Source: Allocoleopsis franciscana PCC 7113 (lineage in GTDB: Bacteria > Cyanobacteriota > Cyanobacteriia > Cyanobacteriales > Coleofasciculaceae). From it: 64,000 bases of DNA. Made by a program: the position numbers and the translations under genes. The stretch covers positions 2,407,224 through 2,471,223 of the forward strand of contig NC_019738.1 of NCBI RefSeq assembly GCF_000317515.1, written 5' to 3'. Of the stretch, positions 8,180 to 17,350 are shown piece by piece; position 1 is the stretch's first letter, and each line of letters opens with the position of its first letter. The notes under the pieces are model-generated. The model was not told where the DNA came from and ran no database searches. It saw only the letters and a program-made list of their open reading frames with translations.

Positions 8180-9397
8180 TCATGGACTGTAACCTAAAAG
8201 TGAAGCTCCCCAACCGATTACAGCCGCACCTAAAACTAACCAGGCGGCATTGAATTGGAAACGAATAGCCAAAACGGCTGAAATGATTGCGATCGCTACC
8301 GCCAGAACATCAATAAATGGGAATTTCAGTACGGTTAAAGTCGTGACTCCCAATTGTAGGGTGACAACACCCATCAGGGCTACCGCACTCGCATTAACCG
8401 AATCGATAAACGCCGAAGTCCATTTAGAGGCGCGTAAGCGAGGAATCAGGGGATTGAGTGCGGCAACAAAAATAAAGGAGGGGAAGAAAATTCCCACCGT
8501 CGCAACGATCGCACCGGGAATCCCTGCAATGGTGTAGCCGATAAAGGTAGCGGTAGAAAGGACGGGGCCTGGAGTAAATTGACCGATGGCGATCGCATCG
8601 AGTAACTGCTGTTGTGTCAGCCAACCGTACTCTTGAACTAATCCGCCTTGGAGATACGCCACCAAGACATAACCGCTACCAAACAAAACACTACCAACTT
8701 TTAGGAAAAACAAACCCAACTGCCACAATGGGGCATTTACCGCTGAGGCTGTAACCAGCGAAGTTCCCGCTGCCGCTTTCGCTGTTAACGTTGCACCTGT
8801 GGTTAAGCCAGCCATTAATAGGTTTGCCTGGTCTTTTGGTAAGTTGTCTTGGTCATCAGTGCACAGCCAAACCATGCCTAAGATACCCCCGATCACCAGA
8901 GCCATCACTTCATTGAGTCTCAACAGCCCTAACAACAGCACAACACCCAAGGCAATGAGCAATAGCTTGCGAGTCTTAATCGCTTTCTTTCCTAAGCGCC
9001 AGAGAGCATCTAAGATAATGCCTAAAACTGCGGGTTTAATGCCATACAGTAAAGATGCAACTTGGGGCAGAGTGCCATAGGTCACATAAAACCAGGCTAA
9101 CCCAGCCGTAATGAGAACAGCAGGTAAGATAAAACAGACACCCGATACAATCAGTCCCAGCCATCCGGCGTAGATATATCCCAGATGAATCGCCATCTCT
9201 GTGGAATTGGGGCCAGGAATCAGGTTGGTTGCGCCAATCAGGTCGAGAAAATGCTCCCTGGTTAGCCACTGACGCCGCTTGACGACCTCATTTTCCATCA
9301 TGGCAATATGAGCGGCTGGCCCCCCAAAGCCGATGACGCCCAGTTTCAGAAAGAGTTTGGCGAGTTCTCTCAGACGCACTGATACTGATTGGTTCAT
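8180..9397 (-). CDS. chrA: Chromate transporter, CHR family (long, two-domain form)
   Basis: The 405-residue membrane protein contains two homologous CHR halves. The first has LGVIGFGGPAAHIAMMENEVV and LIGATNLIPGPNSTEMAIHLGY; the second has KVGSVLFGSGYVLVAYLQGG and AIAIGQFTPGPVLSTATFIGY. The GGP and PGP(N/V) signatures are those of ChrA, which exports chromate driven by the proton gradient. The length fits the usual ~400. The start ATG at 9397 gives MNQSVSVRLRELAKLF. It is transcribed alone, convergent with the haemagglutinin-like gene (39 bases apart) and divergent from mgtC. In cyanobacteria the family has also been linked to sulfate-type oxyanions, so the substrate here is not certain. Confidence 0.93.
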   Translation of the reverse strand: MNQSVSVRLRELAKLFLKLGVIGFGGPAAHIAMMENEVVKRRQWLTREHFLDLIGATNLIPGPNSTEMAIHLGYIYAGWLGLIVSGVCFILPAVLITAGLAWFYVTYGTLPQVASLLYGIKPAVLGIILDALWRLGKKAIKTRKLLLIALGVVLLLGLLRLNEVMALVIGGILGMVWLCTDDQDNLPKDQANLLMAGLTTGATLTAKAAAGTSLVTASAVNAPLWQLGLFFLKVGSVLFGSGYVLVAYLQGGLVQEYGWLTQQQLLDAIAIGQFTPGPVLSTATFIGYTIAGIPGAIVATVGIFFPSFIFVAALNPLIPRLRASKWTSAFIDSVNASAVALMGVVTLQLGVTTLTVLKFPFIDVLAVAIAIISAVLAIRFQFNAAWLVLGAAVIGWGASLLGYSP

Positions 9398-9633
9398 CGC
9401 GTTCGAGTCACACCCTTGGTCGTAGTCAGCATAACAACCACCGAGAATACAGCCAAGTCCTTAGAGTTAATTTAAGGTTAAGAGTAAGTTAAGAAAAGAG
9501 TAACTTAAGTCAGAGTCAAGACAGTTGAGGCTAGCTAGGTATAAACGCTTGACAGTCCTCGCCCTGTCTCTGGCAACCTTTCATGACGAACTGAAGCCAT
9601 GGAATTCTACCAGAAGTAAACAGGAGGCGTTTT

Positions 9634-10143
9634 ATGTTGATCAATTCCAACGATTGGGCAACCCTAATCTTCAGACTGACACTTGCAGTACTGGTGGGTT
9701 GCCTGCTTGGAATCAACCGCCAACAAGGGGGTAGGCCAGCAGGAATGAGAACGTTCATGCTGGTCAGTTTGGGAGCTGCAATGTTTGTCATGATTCCTTT
9801 GCAAGCTGAAACAGACAGTGCCTATACGGTTACTAATGCCTTGAGTCGCACGATTCAGGGGGTCGCCGCAGGTGTGGGATTTATAGGAGCTGGCATGATT
9901 TGGCAACAATCCCATCAGAGATTGGGCAAGTTAGAAGTTAAGGGGTTAACCACCGCCGCCACCATCTGGGTAGCAGCGGGATTAGGAGCCGCGATTGGCT
10001 GTGGTCTGTGGCAAATGAGTCTGATTGGGGCAATTTTGACGCTGGTCATACTTAGTGGAGTGAAAAAAATCGAAAAGTCAGTCTCGATTCGTCTTAAAAA
10101 TAAAGACGGAAAAATCGAAAAGTCAAGGATAACAGAGCAATAG
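9634..10143 (+). CDS. mgtC: MgtC/SapB family membrane protein
   Basis: This 169-residue protein has four or five membrane helices. It carries the MgtC N-terminal signature RLTLAVLVGCLLGINRQQGGRPAGMRTF with the R-x-x-x-x-x-AGxRT pattern, and GVGFIGAGMIW further on, and ends with a basic, charged tail. MgtC proteins act in adaptation to low magnesium and, in several bacteria, modulate the F-type ATPase; the cyanobacterial homologue SgtA was linked to growth at low Mg2+. A strong AGGAGG (9622-9627) precedes the ATG by 7 bases. It is divergent from chrA with 236 bases between. Confidence 0.9.
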   Translation: MLINSNDWATLIFRLTLAVLVGCLLGINRQQGGRPAGMRTFMLVSLGAAMFVMIPLQAETDSAYTVTNALSRTIQGVAAGVGFIGAGMIWQQSHQRLGKLEVKGLTTAATIWVAAGLGAAIGCGLWQMSLIGAILTLVILSGVKKIEKSVSIRLKNKDGKIEKSRITEQ

Positions 10144-10195
10144 CCTATCCATTTTGTTCAAGCTAAACCCAACGTTTCAAAACAAGGAAAGTGTG

Positions 10196-10438
10196 ATGAC
10201 TGAACACAACCAATTTCTTTCCCCTCGCAGTCGTTACTATGGTCAGGTTAAGCCGGAGAACCTGGTGTTTAATGCCAATTTACAGGAGTTTGCCCAACGA
10301 ATCAGCTTTATCTGCAACCTAGAAACTAATGGCAAAATTTCTTCTGAAGAGGCTTACAACCAAATTAAACATCTCTGGAAACAGCTTAAGCGTTCCAAAA
10401 AGCAATTAGGTATTGGTGGCAAGTCTTCTGAGAGTTAA
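10196..10438 (+). CDS. DUF7219 family small protein
   Basis: The ATG at 10196, preceded by AAGGAAAG, gives an 80-residue soluble protein, MTEHNQFLSPRSRYYGQVKP to GGKSSES. The block LSPRSRYYGxxKPENLVFNANLQEFAQRIS is highly conserved among cyanobacteria and corresponds to DUF7219. It is predicted to be helical with a basic C-terminus (WKQLKRSKKQLG). The frame is open further upstream (from 10154) but without a ribosome site. It lies 52 bases after mgtC and may be co-transcribed. Function unknown. Confidence 0.8.
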   Translation: MTEHNQFLSPRSRYYGQVKPENLVFNANLQEFAQRISFICNLETNGKISSEEAYNQIKHLWKQLKRSKKQLGIGGKSSES

Positions 10439-10476
10439 ACATGTTCGTAAATTGAGGAAGTAGTGCCGATTGCTCG

Positions 10477-10501
10477 GTAAGGTGGGTAATGTCCACCTTA
10501 C
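10477..10501 (+). terminator. Hairpin after the DUF7219 gene
   Basis: GTAAGGTGG (10477-10485) pairs with CCACCTTAC (10493-10501) around a 7-base loop. The sequence resembles the dispersed cyanobacterial palindrome GTGGGCAATGCCCAC, so it may be both a repeat and a terminator; a short T run follows about a dozen bases later. Confidence 0.5.
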
Positions 10502-10755
10502 GACTGATTTCTGTGTTTTTCCCTGAAATTAGGAATTCGATGCACGAAAAATGATAGGTTAGTTAATAGATTAAGAGTAATTTAATATTTCTTTCCCATA
10601 GGAGTATTCTTTATGGGTTTCGGCTTTAATTATTCGCAATTTGCATCATTTACGTGCATTCCCTGCATAAAAAGCCTAAAAATATGCCTTACGATACAGG
10701 TATATGCTTAAATATTTGTTCCAATCTAGACATTGCTGTGCAACACTACGTAACA

Positions 10756-10956
10756 ATGAATACCAACCTTAAGAATGTCCAATCGTCCTCGCCAGTTAAG
10801 TCAAAAATCAGTGAATTGAACGATAATTTTGACTTTGAGTGCTGGGCACGAGAGGTCAGAGCTCAATTGTTAGCAGCTCTGCAAAAAAAAGCCACGAGTT
10901 CTAATGAAATTGCCACGGATGAGTCTAAACCCGTTAAGTCACTTGGCTCGAATTAA
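10756..10956 (+). CDS. Small conserved cyanobacterial protein of unknown function
   Basis: The frame encodes 66 residues from the ATG at 10756 (MNTNLKNVQSSSPVKSKISE), with a core FDFECWAREVRAQLLAALQK that looks like a conserved amphipathic helix. No Shine-Dalgarno is evident; the frame is also open from GTG 10654 and ATG 10684, so the start is uncertain. I recall short cyanobacterial proteins with the motif NFDFExWAxxVRxQLLAxLQK, but no function. A strong hairpin follows 60 bases after the stop. Confidence 0.55.
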   Translation: MNTNLKNVQSSSPVKSKISELNDNFDFECWAREVRAQLLAALQKKATSSNEIATDESKPVKSLGSN

Positions 10957-11014
10957 AAATTAAATATTAAAAATTACCTCCTTGTTTAAAAATCGGGGTA
11001 TAGGATGACGTAAC

Positions 11015-11060
11015 GAGAGCTTTGATTCTTTTCCCTAGCTTGAGCTAGGGAAAGGCTCTC
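11015..11060. terminator. Bidirectional terminator between convergent small genes
   Basis: A two-stage hairpin: the outer arms GAGAGC (11015-11020) and GCTCTC (11055-11060) enclose the inner arms TTCCCTAGCT (11031-11040) and AGCTAGGGAA (11043-11052). It lies between a plus-strand gene ending at 10956 and a minus-strand gene ending at 11079, the expected position for a shared terminator. Confidence 0.65.
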
Positions 11061-11078
11061 AATAGAATCCCCGAAAAT

Positions 11079-11291
11079 TCAACGGCGACGACGCTCTAAA
11101 AAAGTGATGGCTTCGTGGGAATAAAGATGAACTTGAGGGGTATCACCAACGATGAGTAACCATCTGTCTTCGACTAACCTCATTGTCCATCTTTCTTTAA
11201 ATTGTTGGGGGAAAATTTGCCAGGTACCCTGGTTATCTTCTTGACAAACAAACCCCCAGGCTTTGGCTTGTTTTAATACCGGATCTTTCAT
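11079..11291 (-). CDS. Small conserved hypothetical protein
   Basis: From the ATG at 11291 the protein is 70 residues: MKDPVLKQAKAWGFVCQEDN, then GTWQIFPQQFKERW, RLVEDRWLLIVGDTPQ and a basic end ERRRR. The alternation of aromatic and hydrophobic residues suggests a small beta-rich fold. A TTG at 11318 would add nine residues but lacks support. No recognised family and no membrane segment. It is a single gene, convergent with the small gene at 10756. Confidence 0.6.
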   Translation of the reverse strand: MKDPVLKQAKAWGFVCQEDNQGTWQIFPQQFKERWTMRLVEDRWLLIVGDTPQVHLYSHEAITFLERRRR

Positions 11292-11711
11292 GATTGGGGT
11301 GGTTATGACAGAACGCAATTAAGCGATGGCTCAGAATATAAAGTTGACCGCTCCCAACAATAAATTCGGGGGTTTGAAAATTTTGAAAATCAGGAAAAGC
11401 AATTTTTAGCCGAAGTATGGAGAATCGCCACGTCTGAAAATCTAAACGTTCTGGATGTCTTGACCGCCGGACATGAAGATTATACTTTTGGAATTAAGCT
11501 ACAATGCACCCCGTCCAGATCATAGCTGTCGAAGGGGTCAGCACTGGTTAAGGTTGAGTTAAGCCCCCTCAATAAGCTGTTACGCATGTAATTTGCTTGT
11601 TGAGGCGGCGGGGGAGCAGGGGAGCGGATTTGAGCTCTTTTATCCTGTGTTTAGAATGTGCAAGTTAAATGCGCTTTAGCTTAGGCTCTGCAAATACTCC
11701 TGATCGTCGCT
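11292..11711. other. Gene-free stretch of 420 bases
   Basis: No frame with protein-like composition is present on either strand. A G-rich segment (GGCGGGGGAGCAGGGGAGCGG, 11605-11625) resembles the GCTCCCCC tandem repeat at 56292 on the other strand. The region must include the promoter of the small gene at 11079-11291. Confidence 0.4.
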
Positions 11712-13622
11712 CTAAACGATTTTAAGACCCGATGCCAACTTGATGAGATACTCTTTGCGCCATTTAGCGTCAGCTTTGCGGTTAGTTTGCAACTCCAAAA
11801 CTCGAATTCCCGCCGCAGAAAGTGGGTTTAACAATTCCTTAAACTGCTCCCAAGATTTAATTAATTGGTGTTCTACCCCATAAGTCATACATAATTGTGC
11901 AAAGTTGATGTTTTGGGGGGTGGCAAAGAATTCTTCAAAGGGTGGATCAAATTGGGAAATCGGCAACATCTCGAAAATCCCACCGCCATTGTTGTTGATT
12001 AAAACAATGGTTAAATGACCGACAAATTTGTTTATCAGTAAGAAACCATTGGTATCATGCAACAAGGCTAAATCACCCGTCAGCATGACACTACTCTGAT
12101 GACGGTGAGCCATACCCAAAGCGGTGGATAAGGTGCCATCAATGCCGTTAGCACCCCGATTAAAAAAGGGTTGAATCCTTTTATTGTTGGGTTGCCAAAA
12201 GAATTCCACATCCCGCACCGGCATACTATTGGCAATAAATAAAGGTGTGTCCGGTGGGAGAATTTGAGAGAGTAACCAGGCGGCTTTCCCTTCAAATAAT
12301 TGAGTCATCGTAGCCATTTTTGGGTCAACAACTGACCTAACTTGGGCTTCAAGTTCACACCATTGCTTTAGGTAGCCAGAGGTTGAATTTTCCCCTAAGT
12401 TCCCGATGTTGTTGGCGAATTCGGAAAACCTAACCCCCCTGCCCCCTTCCCTGCAAGGGAAGGGGGTGCCGGAAAGCCCATCCCCTCTTAGGGGAGGGGT
12501 TGGGGAGGGGTTTGACTCGTCAGTTAATTCGCCAACAGTATCCCTCGCTTTTTGAATGGGAGAAAGAGTCGTCACCAGTTGTTCAATGGTTGTCCGCAGA
12601 TGGGTGGTTTTACCGTGCAGGGGGTCAAGGTTATGATGACTGGGGTCAATGATCCAGCGTTGGGGTTGGGTTTGATCTAACCAGGTACGCAGTTCCTTAC
12701 TCGTTGGCAGTTCACCAATTTGAATCACCATTTTGGGTGTGAGGGGTTGCGCCAGTTTCGGGTTACGCAGGATGAGATCGTAGGTGGAAATCAGATTAGG
12801 GTTGATGTCTGCATTGTTTCTCACGGGTGAGAGTCCTTCCGCGAGTACAGGCCATCCTAGAGTTTGGGATAAATGTGCGATCGCATCACAATAGTTTCTG
12901 GGATGCTGAGGTTGGGCAACACCTGCAATGATGATACCGCGATCGCATTGTTGCCATTCTGAGTAGGGACTGGGTAATGGGTAATGGGTAATGGGTAATG
13001 GGGAATGGGATAAATTCGTGAACAACTCTTCGAGTTCAAATGGGGAGGGGAGGGTATCCGGATCGAGTTGCTGTAAGGGCGCGAGGGGGTCGCGGAAGGG
13101 TATATTGAGGTGAACCGGGCCAGGAGTTGGAAATAGGGCGCGTTCCCAGGCATGAACCAGGGTTTGCCGTAGATATCTCAATCGACTAATTCCCACAGAA
13201 GGCGGCGATAACTCGGTTTGCCAGTTGGGGTAATGACCATATAGCTTGAGTTGGTCAATAGTTTGCCCAGAATGGCAATCTCGCAGTTCCGGGGGACGGT
13301 CAGCCGTTAAAATGAGCAACGGCACCCGACTTTCTTTGGCTTCAATCACCGCTGGGTAGAAGTTTGCCCCGGCTGTGCCAGAGGTACACAGGAGGACAAC
13401 CGGACGTTGAGTAGCCTTAGCGATTCCCAAGGCAAAGAAGGCGGCTGAACGTTCATCCAGAACCGGTATTGATTCTATCTGGTTTTGTTGAGCAAAAGCG
13501 ACAGCGAGAGGGGCTGAACGTGACCCCGGACAGATGACGGCGGTGGTCAATCCTAAGCGTTTCAGGGTTTCCGTCAGGATGGAAGCCCAGACAGTGTTAA
13601 TGTTACGAAAATCAATGGGCAT
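11712..13622 (-). CDS. menD: MenD, SEPHCHC synthase (phylloquinone pathway)
   Basis: The 636-residue thiamine-diphosphate enzyme joins isochorismate and 2-oxoglutarate to form SEPHCHC. Visible are the catalytic Glu in VLDERSAAFFALG, the domain-I segment VICPGSRSAPLAVAF, and the ThDP/Mg motif GDLALLHDTNG...NNNGGG. At about residues 364-402 an extra, low-complexity Pro/Gly/Arg-rich segment is encoded by a palindromic repeat, and near residues 205-222 the peptide ITHYPLP is encoded by TGGGTAA heptamers. Both lengthen the protein beyond the usual ~570-590 residues. It is head-to-head with the first NRPS gene: its ATG is the exact boundary of that frame. menF, menA, menC and menE lie 29 kb further on. 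Confidence 0.95.
   Translation of the reverse strand: MPIDFRNINTVWASILTETLKRLGLTTAVICPGSRSAPLAVAFAQQNQIESIPVLDERSAAFFALGIAKATQRPVVLLCTSGTAGANFYPAVIEAKESRVPLLILTADRPPELRDCHSGQTIDQLKLYGHYPNWQTELSPPSVGISRLRYLRQTLVHAWERALFPTPGPVHLNIPFRDPLAPLQQLDPDTLPSPFELEELFTNLSHSPLPITHYPLPSPYSEWQQCDRGIIIAGVAQPQHPRNYCDAIAHLSQTLGWPVLAEGLSPVRNNADINPNLISTYDLILRNPKLAQPLTPKMVIQIGELPTSKELRTWLDQTQPQRWIIDPSHHNLDPLHGKTTHLRTTIEQLVTTLSPIQKARDTVGELTDESNPSPTPPLRGDGLSGTPFPCREGGRGVRFSEFANNIGNLGENSTSGYLKQWCELEAQVRSVVDPKMATMTQLFEGKAAWLLSQILPPDTPLFIANSMPVRDVEFFWQPNNKRIQPFFNRGANGIDGTLSTALGMAHRHQSSVMLTGDLALLHDTNGFLLINKFVGHLTIVLINNNGGGIFEMLPISQFDPPFEEFFATPQNINFAQLCMTYGVEHQLIKSWEQFKELLNPLSAAGIRVLELQTNRKADAKWRKEYLIKLASGLKIV
12425..12513. 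repeat. Palindromic G/C-rich repeat inside menD
   Basis: The core CCCCCTTCCCT...AGGGAAGGGGG (12442-12466, 11-bp arms, 3-base loop) is followed by a second block of TCCCCTCTTAGGGGAGGGG type and GGGGAGGGGTTT. Such blocks are normally intergenic in cyanobacteria. Here the insertion stays in frame and adds about 30 Pro/Gly/Arg-rich residues to MenD. Confidence 0.75.
12971..12998. repeat. TGGGTAA heptamer array inside menD (4 copies)
   Basis: Four perfect TGGGTAA units, then a decayed TGGGGAA and TGGGA. Read on the coding strand they give a period-7 peptide, PITHYPL. The same heptamer occurs in menE and in the hybrid kinase gene. The pattern fits the STRR class of cyanobacterial repeats. Confidence 0.85.
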
Positions 13623-13756
13623 TGCTAGCGATCGCGTATCGGAAAAACAAGATTCCCGTACTTGTATATAAGATGTTAGGGTTTTTTGAGAGTTGGGAGG
13701 AATATTGCCTCAATCAATCACCCCTTTCTGCATCAGTTCTTACGAGTACGTACCAC

Positions 13757-16700
13757 ATGCCTGAGGAAGAAGAAGTCTTTATTTTCCCCGCCTCGTTTGC
13801 TCAAGCTAGGCTGTGGTTCATAGACCAATTAGTTCCCGGTAATAGCTTTTATAATGTTCCAACAGCACTGCGTTTGATCGGTTCGCTTAACTTCAGTGCC
13901 TTGGCGCAGACGTTCCACGAAATTGTACGTCGGCACGAAGCTTTACGCACCCGCTTTGGGATAGCCCAAGAGCAACTCGTTCAGATGATTCCTGCGGACA
14001 GCTTCGCGGATGTGTCAGCGTCTCCCTTGGGCAGTTGCGCCGCCCCATTCACCCTGAATTTGCCAGTCATCGACCTACAACATTGTCCCGCCGGGGAAAG
14101 GGAACTTCAAGCCAAGCGCTGGGTGAGTGAGGAATCTCAACGTCCTTTCAATCTTGCCACTGGCCCGTTGCTGCGAGTATTCCTGTTGAAGCTGGAGGAG
14201 ACAGACCATGTACTATTGCTCAATCTGCACCATATTATCTGCGACGATTGGTCGATCGGAGTGCTGATTCGGGAATTAAGCGCTATCTACACCGCGTTTA
14301 CTCAAAATCAGCCTTCTCCTCTGGCAGAACTGCCTCTGCAATATGCCGACTTTGCCCATTGGCAGCGCGAATGGTTGCAAACAGAAGTTCTGGAAACTCA
14401 GTTAACCTACTGGCGGCAACAATTGGATGGCATTTCCCGACTGAATCTGCCCACAGATCGACCAAACCCTACTGTACCCAGTTATCGAGGAGCGACTCAA
14501 TATCTAGAGCTATCCCCAAGCTTAAGTCAGGGATTAGAGCAACTCTGCCAACAACAAGGGGTGACTCTGTTTATGACCTTGCTGGCAGCATTCCAAACCC
14601 TACTCTACCGCTACACCCAGCAAGAGGACATTGTCGTCGGTTCGCCTATTGCCAATCGCAACCGCAGTGAGATTGAAGGGTTAATTGGTTTTTTTGTCAA
14701 TACCTTAGTCCTGCGTACTGACTTATCGGGCAACCCAACCTTTCAGGAATTGCTTGATAGAGTACGGGAAGTCACATTGGGAGCCTATGCTCACCAAGAT
14801 TTGCCGTTTGAGAAGCTCGTCGAAGAATTGCATCCCCAACGTGCCTTAAGCCGCCATCCCCTATTCCAAGTGGTGTTTGGTTTTGAGAATGCACCCATGG
14901 AGGCGCTGGAATTGCCCGGATTAACCCTAAGTCCTCTGACGATTGACTTTAAAACCACGCGCTTTGACTTGGAGTTTCACCTTTGGGATGCTTCCGGAGG
15001 CTTCAGAAGTCTGTGGGGGGAGGAATGGAAACACTCCGAAGGCATTAGAGGCGTGGTGGTGTACAACACGGATTTATTCGATGCAGCCACGATTACCCGC
15101 ATGGTAGGACATTTTATAACACTGCTCGAAGGGATTGTGGCGAATCCCCAAACCAGGGTTGCCAGTTTACCCATCCTGTTAGACGCTGAGCGACAGCAGT
15201 TATTAGGGGAATGGAATGACACCTTTGCCGATTATCCCCAAAATCGCTGCATCCATCAGTTATTTGAGGAGCAGGTCAAACACAATCCTAATGCGATCGC
15301 CGTCATCTCTGATGATAATTCACTGACTTACCAAGAACTGAACAGTCGCAGTAATCAATTAGCACATTACTTACAAAAACAGGGTGTCAGTTCCGATGTT
15401 TTAGTAGGACTTTGTGTAGAGCGTTCTGTAGAGATGATCGTGGGAATGTTGGCTATCCTGAAAGCCGGAGGAGCCTATTTACCTTTAGACCCTAGTTATC
15501 CCCAAGAGCGCCTAAGTTTTATGCTTGAGGATGCTCAAGTTTCAGTGTTATTAACACAGCAGCATTTAGTTGAACGTCTGGGCCCACAAAAATTACAAAT
15601 TATTGGTATAGATGCGGATTGGAATCGTGTTACCCAAGAAAGTTTAGAAAACCCAACCAGTGGTGTAACAAGTGATAATTTAGCTTACGTTATTTATACA
15701 TCTGGCTCAACCGGAAAACCCAAGGGAGTGGCTATCCCGCACAAAGCCGTGAATCGATTGGTTTGCAATACGAACTATATCAAGTTAGACTCTGCCGATA
15801 AAATTGCCCAAGTCTCGAATACGTCATTCGATGCTGCAACCTTTGAAATTTGGGGCGCACTGCTTCATGGCGCTCAGCTTGTTGGTATTAGCCGAGATGT
15901 CCTGCTTTCGCCCCATGATTTTGTCTTACAACTCCAACAAAAAGGCATTACTGTATTATTTCTAACCACCGCTTTATTCCAACAGATTGCCAGAGATATT
16001 CCCCAGGCTTTTGCTTCATTGCGATATTTGTTATTTGGAGGTGAAGTGGTCGATCCTAGATGGGTAAGAAAGGTTCTGAAAAAGGGAGCGCCACAGAAAT
16101 TAAGTCATGTTTATGGGCCAACCGAGGGGACAACCTTTTCTTCTTTTTATCAGGTGCAAGATGTACCGGAAGAAGCAACATCTATCCCCATTGGTCGCCC
16201 TATTACAAACACGCATATTTATCTGTTAGATGAGCAGCTTCAGCCTGTACCTATCGGCATTCCAGGAGAGTTGTACATCAGTGGTGATGGACTAGCGCGA
16301 GGCTACCTCAACCGTCCTGAGTTAACATCTCAACGATTCATTCCCAATCCATTTGTAGGGGTACCTTTTATGGGGGCTCAGCCAGGAACGCGCCTTTATA
16401 AAACAGGTGATTTAGCTCGTTATCGAGCAGATGGCAACATCGAGTTTTTAGGTCGAATTGATAATCAAGTCAAGATTCGCGGCTTCCGGATCGAGTTAGG
16501 AGAGATTGAATCTGTACTCAATCAGCATCCCGCCGTGAGAGAAGCAGTGGTGATGGTTCAGCAGGATGTACCGGATGATAAACACTTAGTCGCCTACATT
16601 GTCTTTAACGAGCAAGTTAACCATCCAAAATCGAGTGAGTTGCGCCAATTTTTGAACGAGAAGTTACCCCAATATATGGTGCCTTCAGCCTACGTGGTGC

Positions 16701-17089
16701 TAGATTCTTTGCCACTGACACCGAATGGTAAAGTCAATCGCCATCTTCTACCAGAGGTCGATGCCTTTAATCTGGATACAGAACAAAATTATGTGGCACC
16801 GGGGACTGGCATTGAGGAGGAATTAGCGAGAATTTGGGGTCAGATTTTGGGAAAACAGCAAGTCGGAATTTACGATAATTTCTTTGAATTAGGGGGTCAT
16901 TCTCTGCTGGCAACTCAACTAACTTCTCGGATACGGGATGCCTTTCAGGTAGAGTTATCTGTCCGTATTTTGTTTGAGGCTCCGACTGTGGCGAGTTTAG
17001 CTAAGCATATTGAAACAATTCGTTGGGCAATTCAAGGTCAGGATACGGCTAATTCTATAAGGAATGAGCGAGAAGATGTGGAGTTTTGA
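13757..17089 (+). CDS. Non-ribosomal peptide synthetase, one module (C-A-PCP)
   Basis: From the ATG at 13757 the protein has about 1110 residues. The condensation domain (~5-440) has SFAQARLWFIDQLVPG and the active-site motif HHIICDD, where the usual last Gly is Asp. The adenylation domain (~460-990) has YVIYTSGSTGKPKGV, VYGPTEGTT, YKTGDLARY and NGKVNR. The carrier domain has DNFFELGGHSLLATQL (Ser ~1046). There is no thioesterase. The eight-residue pocket I read (D,A,F,F,L,G,V,T,F + K) resembles Ile/Val codes. A 17-residue insertion in the C domain derives from a repeat. The frame stays open to 13622; ATG 13673 is an alternative start. A leading C domain without a loader suggests acyl start or transfer from another synthetase. 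Confidence 0.92.
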   Translation: MPEEEEVFIFPASFAQARLWFIDQLVPGNSFYNVPTALRLIGSLNFSALAQTFHEIVRRHEALRTRFGIAQEQLVQMIPADSFADVSASPLGSCAAPFTLNLPVIDLQHCPAGERELQAKRWVSEESQRPFNLATGPLLRVFLLKLEETDHVLLLNLHHIICDDWSIGVLIRELSAIYTAFTQNQPSPLAELPLQYADFAHWQREWLQTEVLETQLTYWRQQLDGISRLNLPTDRPNPTVPSYRGATQYLELSPSLSQGLEQLCQQQGVTLFMTLLAAFQTLLYRYTQQEDIVVGSPIANRNRSEIEGLIGFFVNTLVLRTDLSGNPTFQELLDRVREVTLGAYAHQDLPFEKLVEELHPQRALSRHPLFQVVFGFENAPMEALELPGLTLSPLTIDFKTTRFDLEFHLWDASGGFRSLWGEEWKHSEGIRGVVVYNTDLFDAATITRMVGHFITLLEGIVANPQTRVASLPILLDAERQQLLGEWNDTFADYPQNRCIHQLFEEQVKHNPNAIAVISDDNSLTYQELNSRSNQLAHYLQKQGVSSDVLVGLCVERSVEMIVGMLAILKAGGAYLPLDPSYPQERLSFMLEDAQVSVLLTQQHLVERLGPQKLQIIGIDADWNRVTQESLENPTSGVTSDNLAYVIYTSGSTGKPKGVAIPHKAVNRLVCNTNYIKLDSADKIAQVSNTSFDAATFEIWGALLHGAQLVGISRDVLLSPHDFVLQLQQKGITVLFLTTALFQQIARDIPQAFASLRYLLFGGEVVDPRWVRKVLKKGAPQKLSHVYGPTEGTTFSSFYQVQDVPEEATSIPIGRPITNTHIYLLDEQLQPVPIGIPGELYISGDGLARGYLNRPELTSQRFIPNPFVGVPFMGAQPGTRLYKTGDLARYRADGNIEFLGRIDNQVKIRGFRIELGEIESVLNQHPAVREAVVMVQQDVPDDKHLVAYIVFNEQVNHPKSSELRQFLNEKLPQYMVPSAYVVLDSLPLTPNGKVNRHLLPEVDAFNLDTEQNYVAPGTGIEEELARIWGQILGKQQVGIYDNFFELGGHSLLATQLTSRIRDAFQVELSVRILFEAPTVASLAKHIETIRWAIQGQDTANSIRNEREDVEF
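13996..14047 (+). repeat. Repeat-derived in-frame insertion in the C domain of the first NRPS
   Basis: About 51 bases (GACAGCTTCGCGGATG...TCTCCCTTGGGCAGTTGCGCC) encode DSFADVSASPLGSCAAP, which is absent from the otherwise closely matching C domains of the other two NRPS genes, where VQAIAPTLTL and VQVIAPTLTI run straight through. The wording AGCTTCGCGGA...CCCTTGGG is like the dispersed cyanobacterial element containing GCTTCGC and CCCTTTGGG. Confidence 0.6.
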
Positions 17090-17350
17090 GAGAAAGGTAC
17101 AGTATTCGCATCCTCTCGTCATGCCAAATGCGATCGCTTCTCTTCCTTATATCTTGCACCAGGTTACATTGATATCTAGCCTGTCGCGTTTGGCTAAAGG
17201 TTGTAGACGTTGAATGTTTGCATTAGGTAATAATGCCATCAGTGGAAGCAAGAGTCTGATATGGCGCTAGCATCAAAATCATCAGATCTTGAATTAGCGC
17301 TTGGGCTTTAGTCAAAATGGCACACATAAGGGGGATGGAGATTTTACAAC

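Noticed and set aside
8180..9397. Idea that ChrA and the ACR3-like protein form one metal-resistance island with the CadC/CDF pair
   Set aside because: They are separated by many unrelated genes, are on different strands and show no shared operator.
10439..10653. Possible NtcA site (GTA-N8-TAC-like) upstream of the small gene at 10756
   Set aside because: The spacing and both half-sites do not fit; the text is part of the hairpin repeat.
12960..13010. Heptamer arrays considered as a CRISPR-like array
   Set aside because: Units are 7 bases without spacers, inside a gene; this is a simple tandem repeat.
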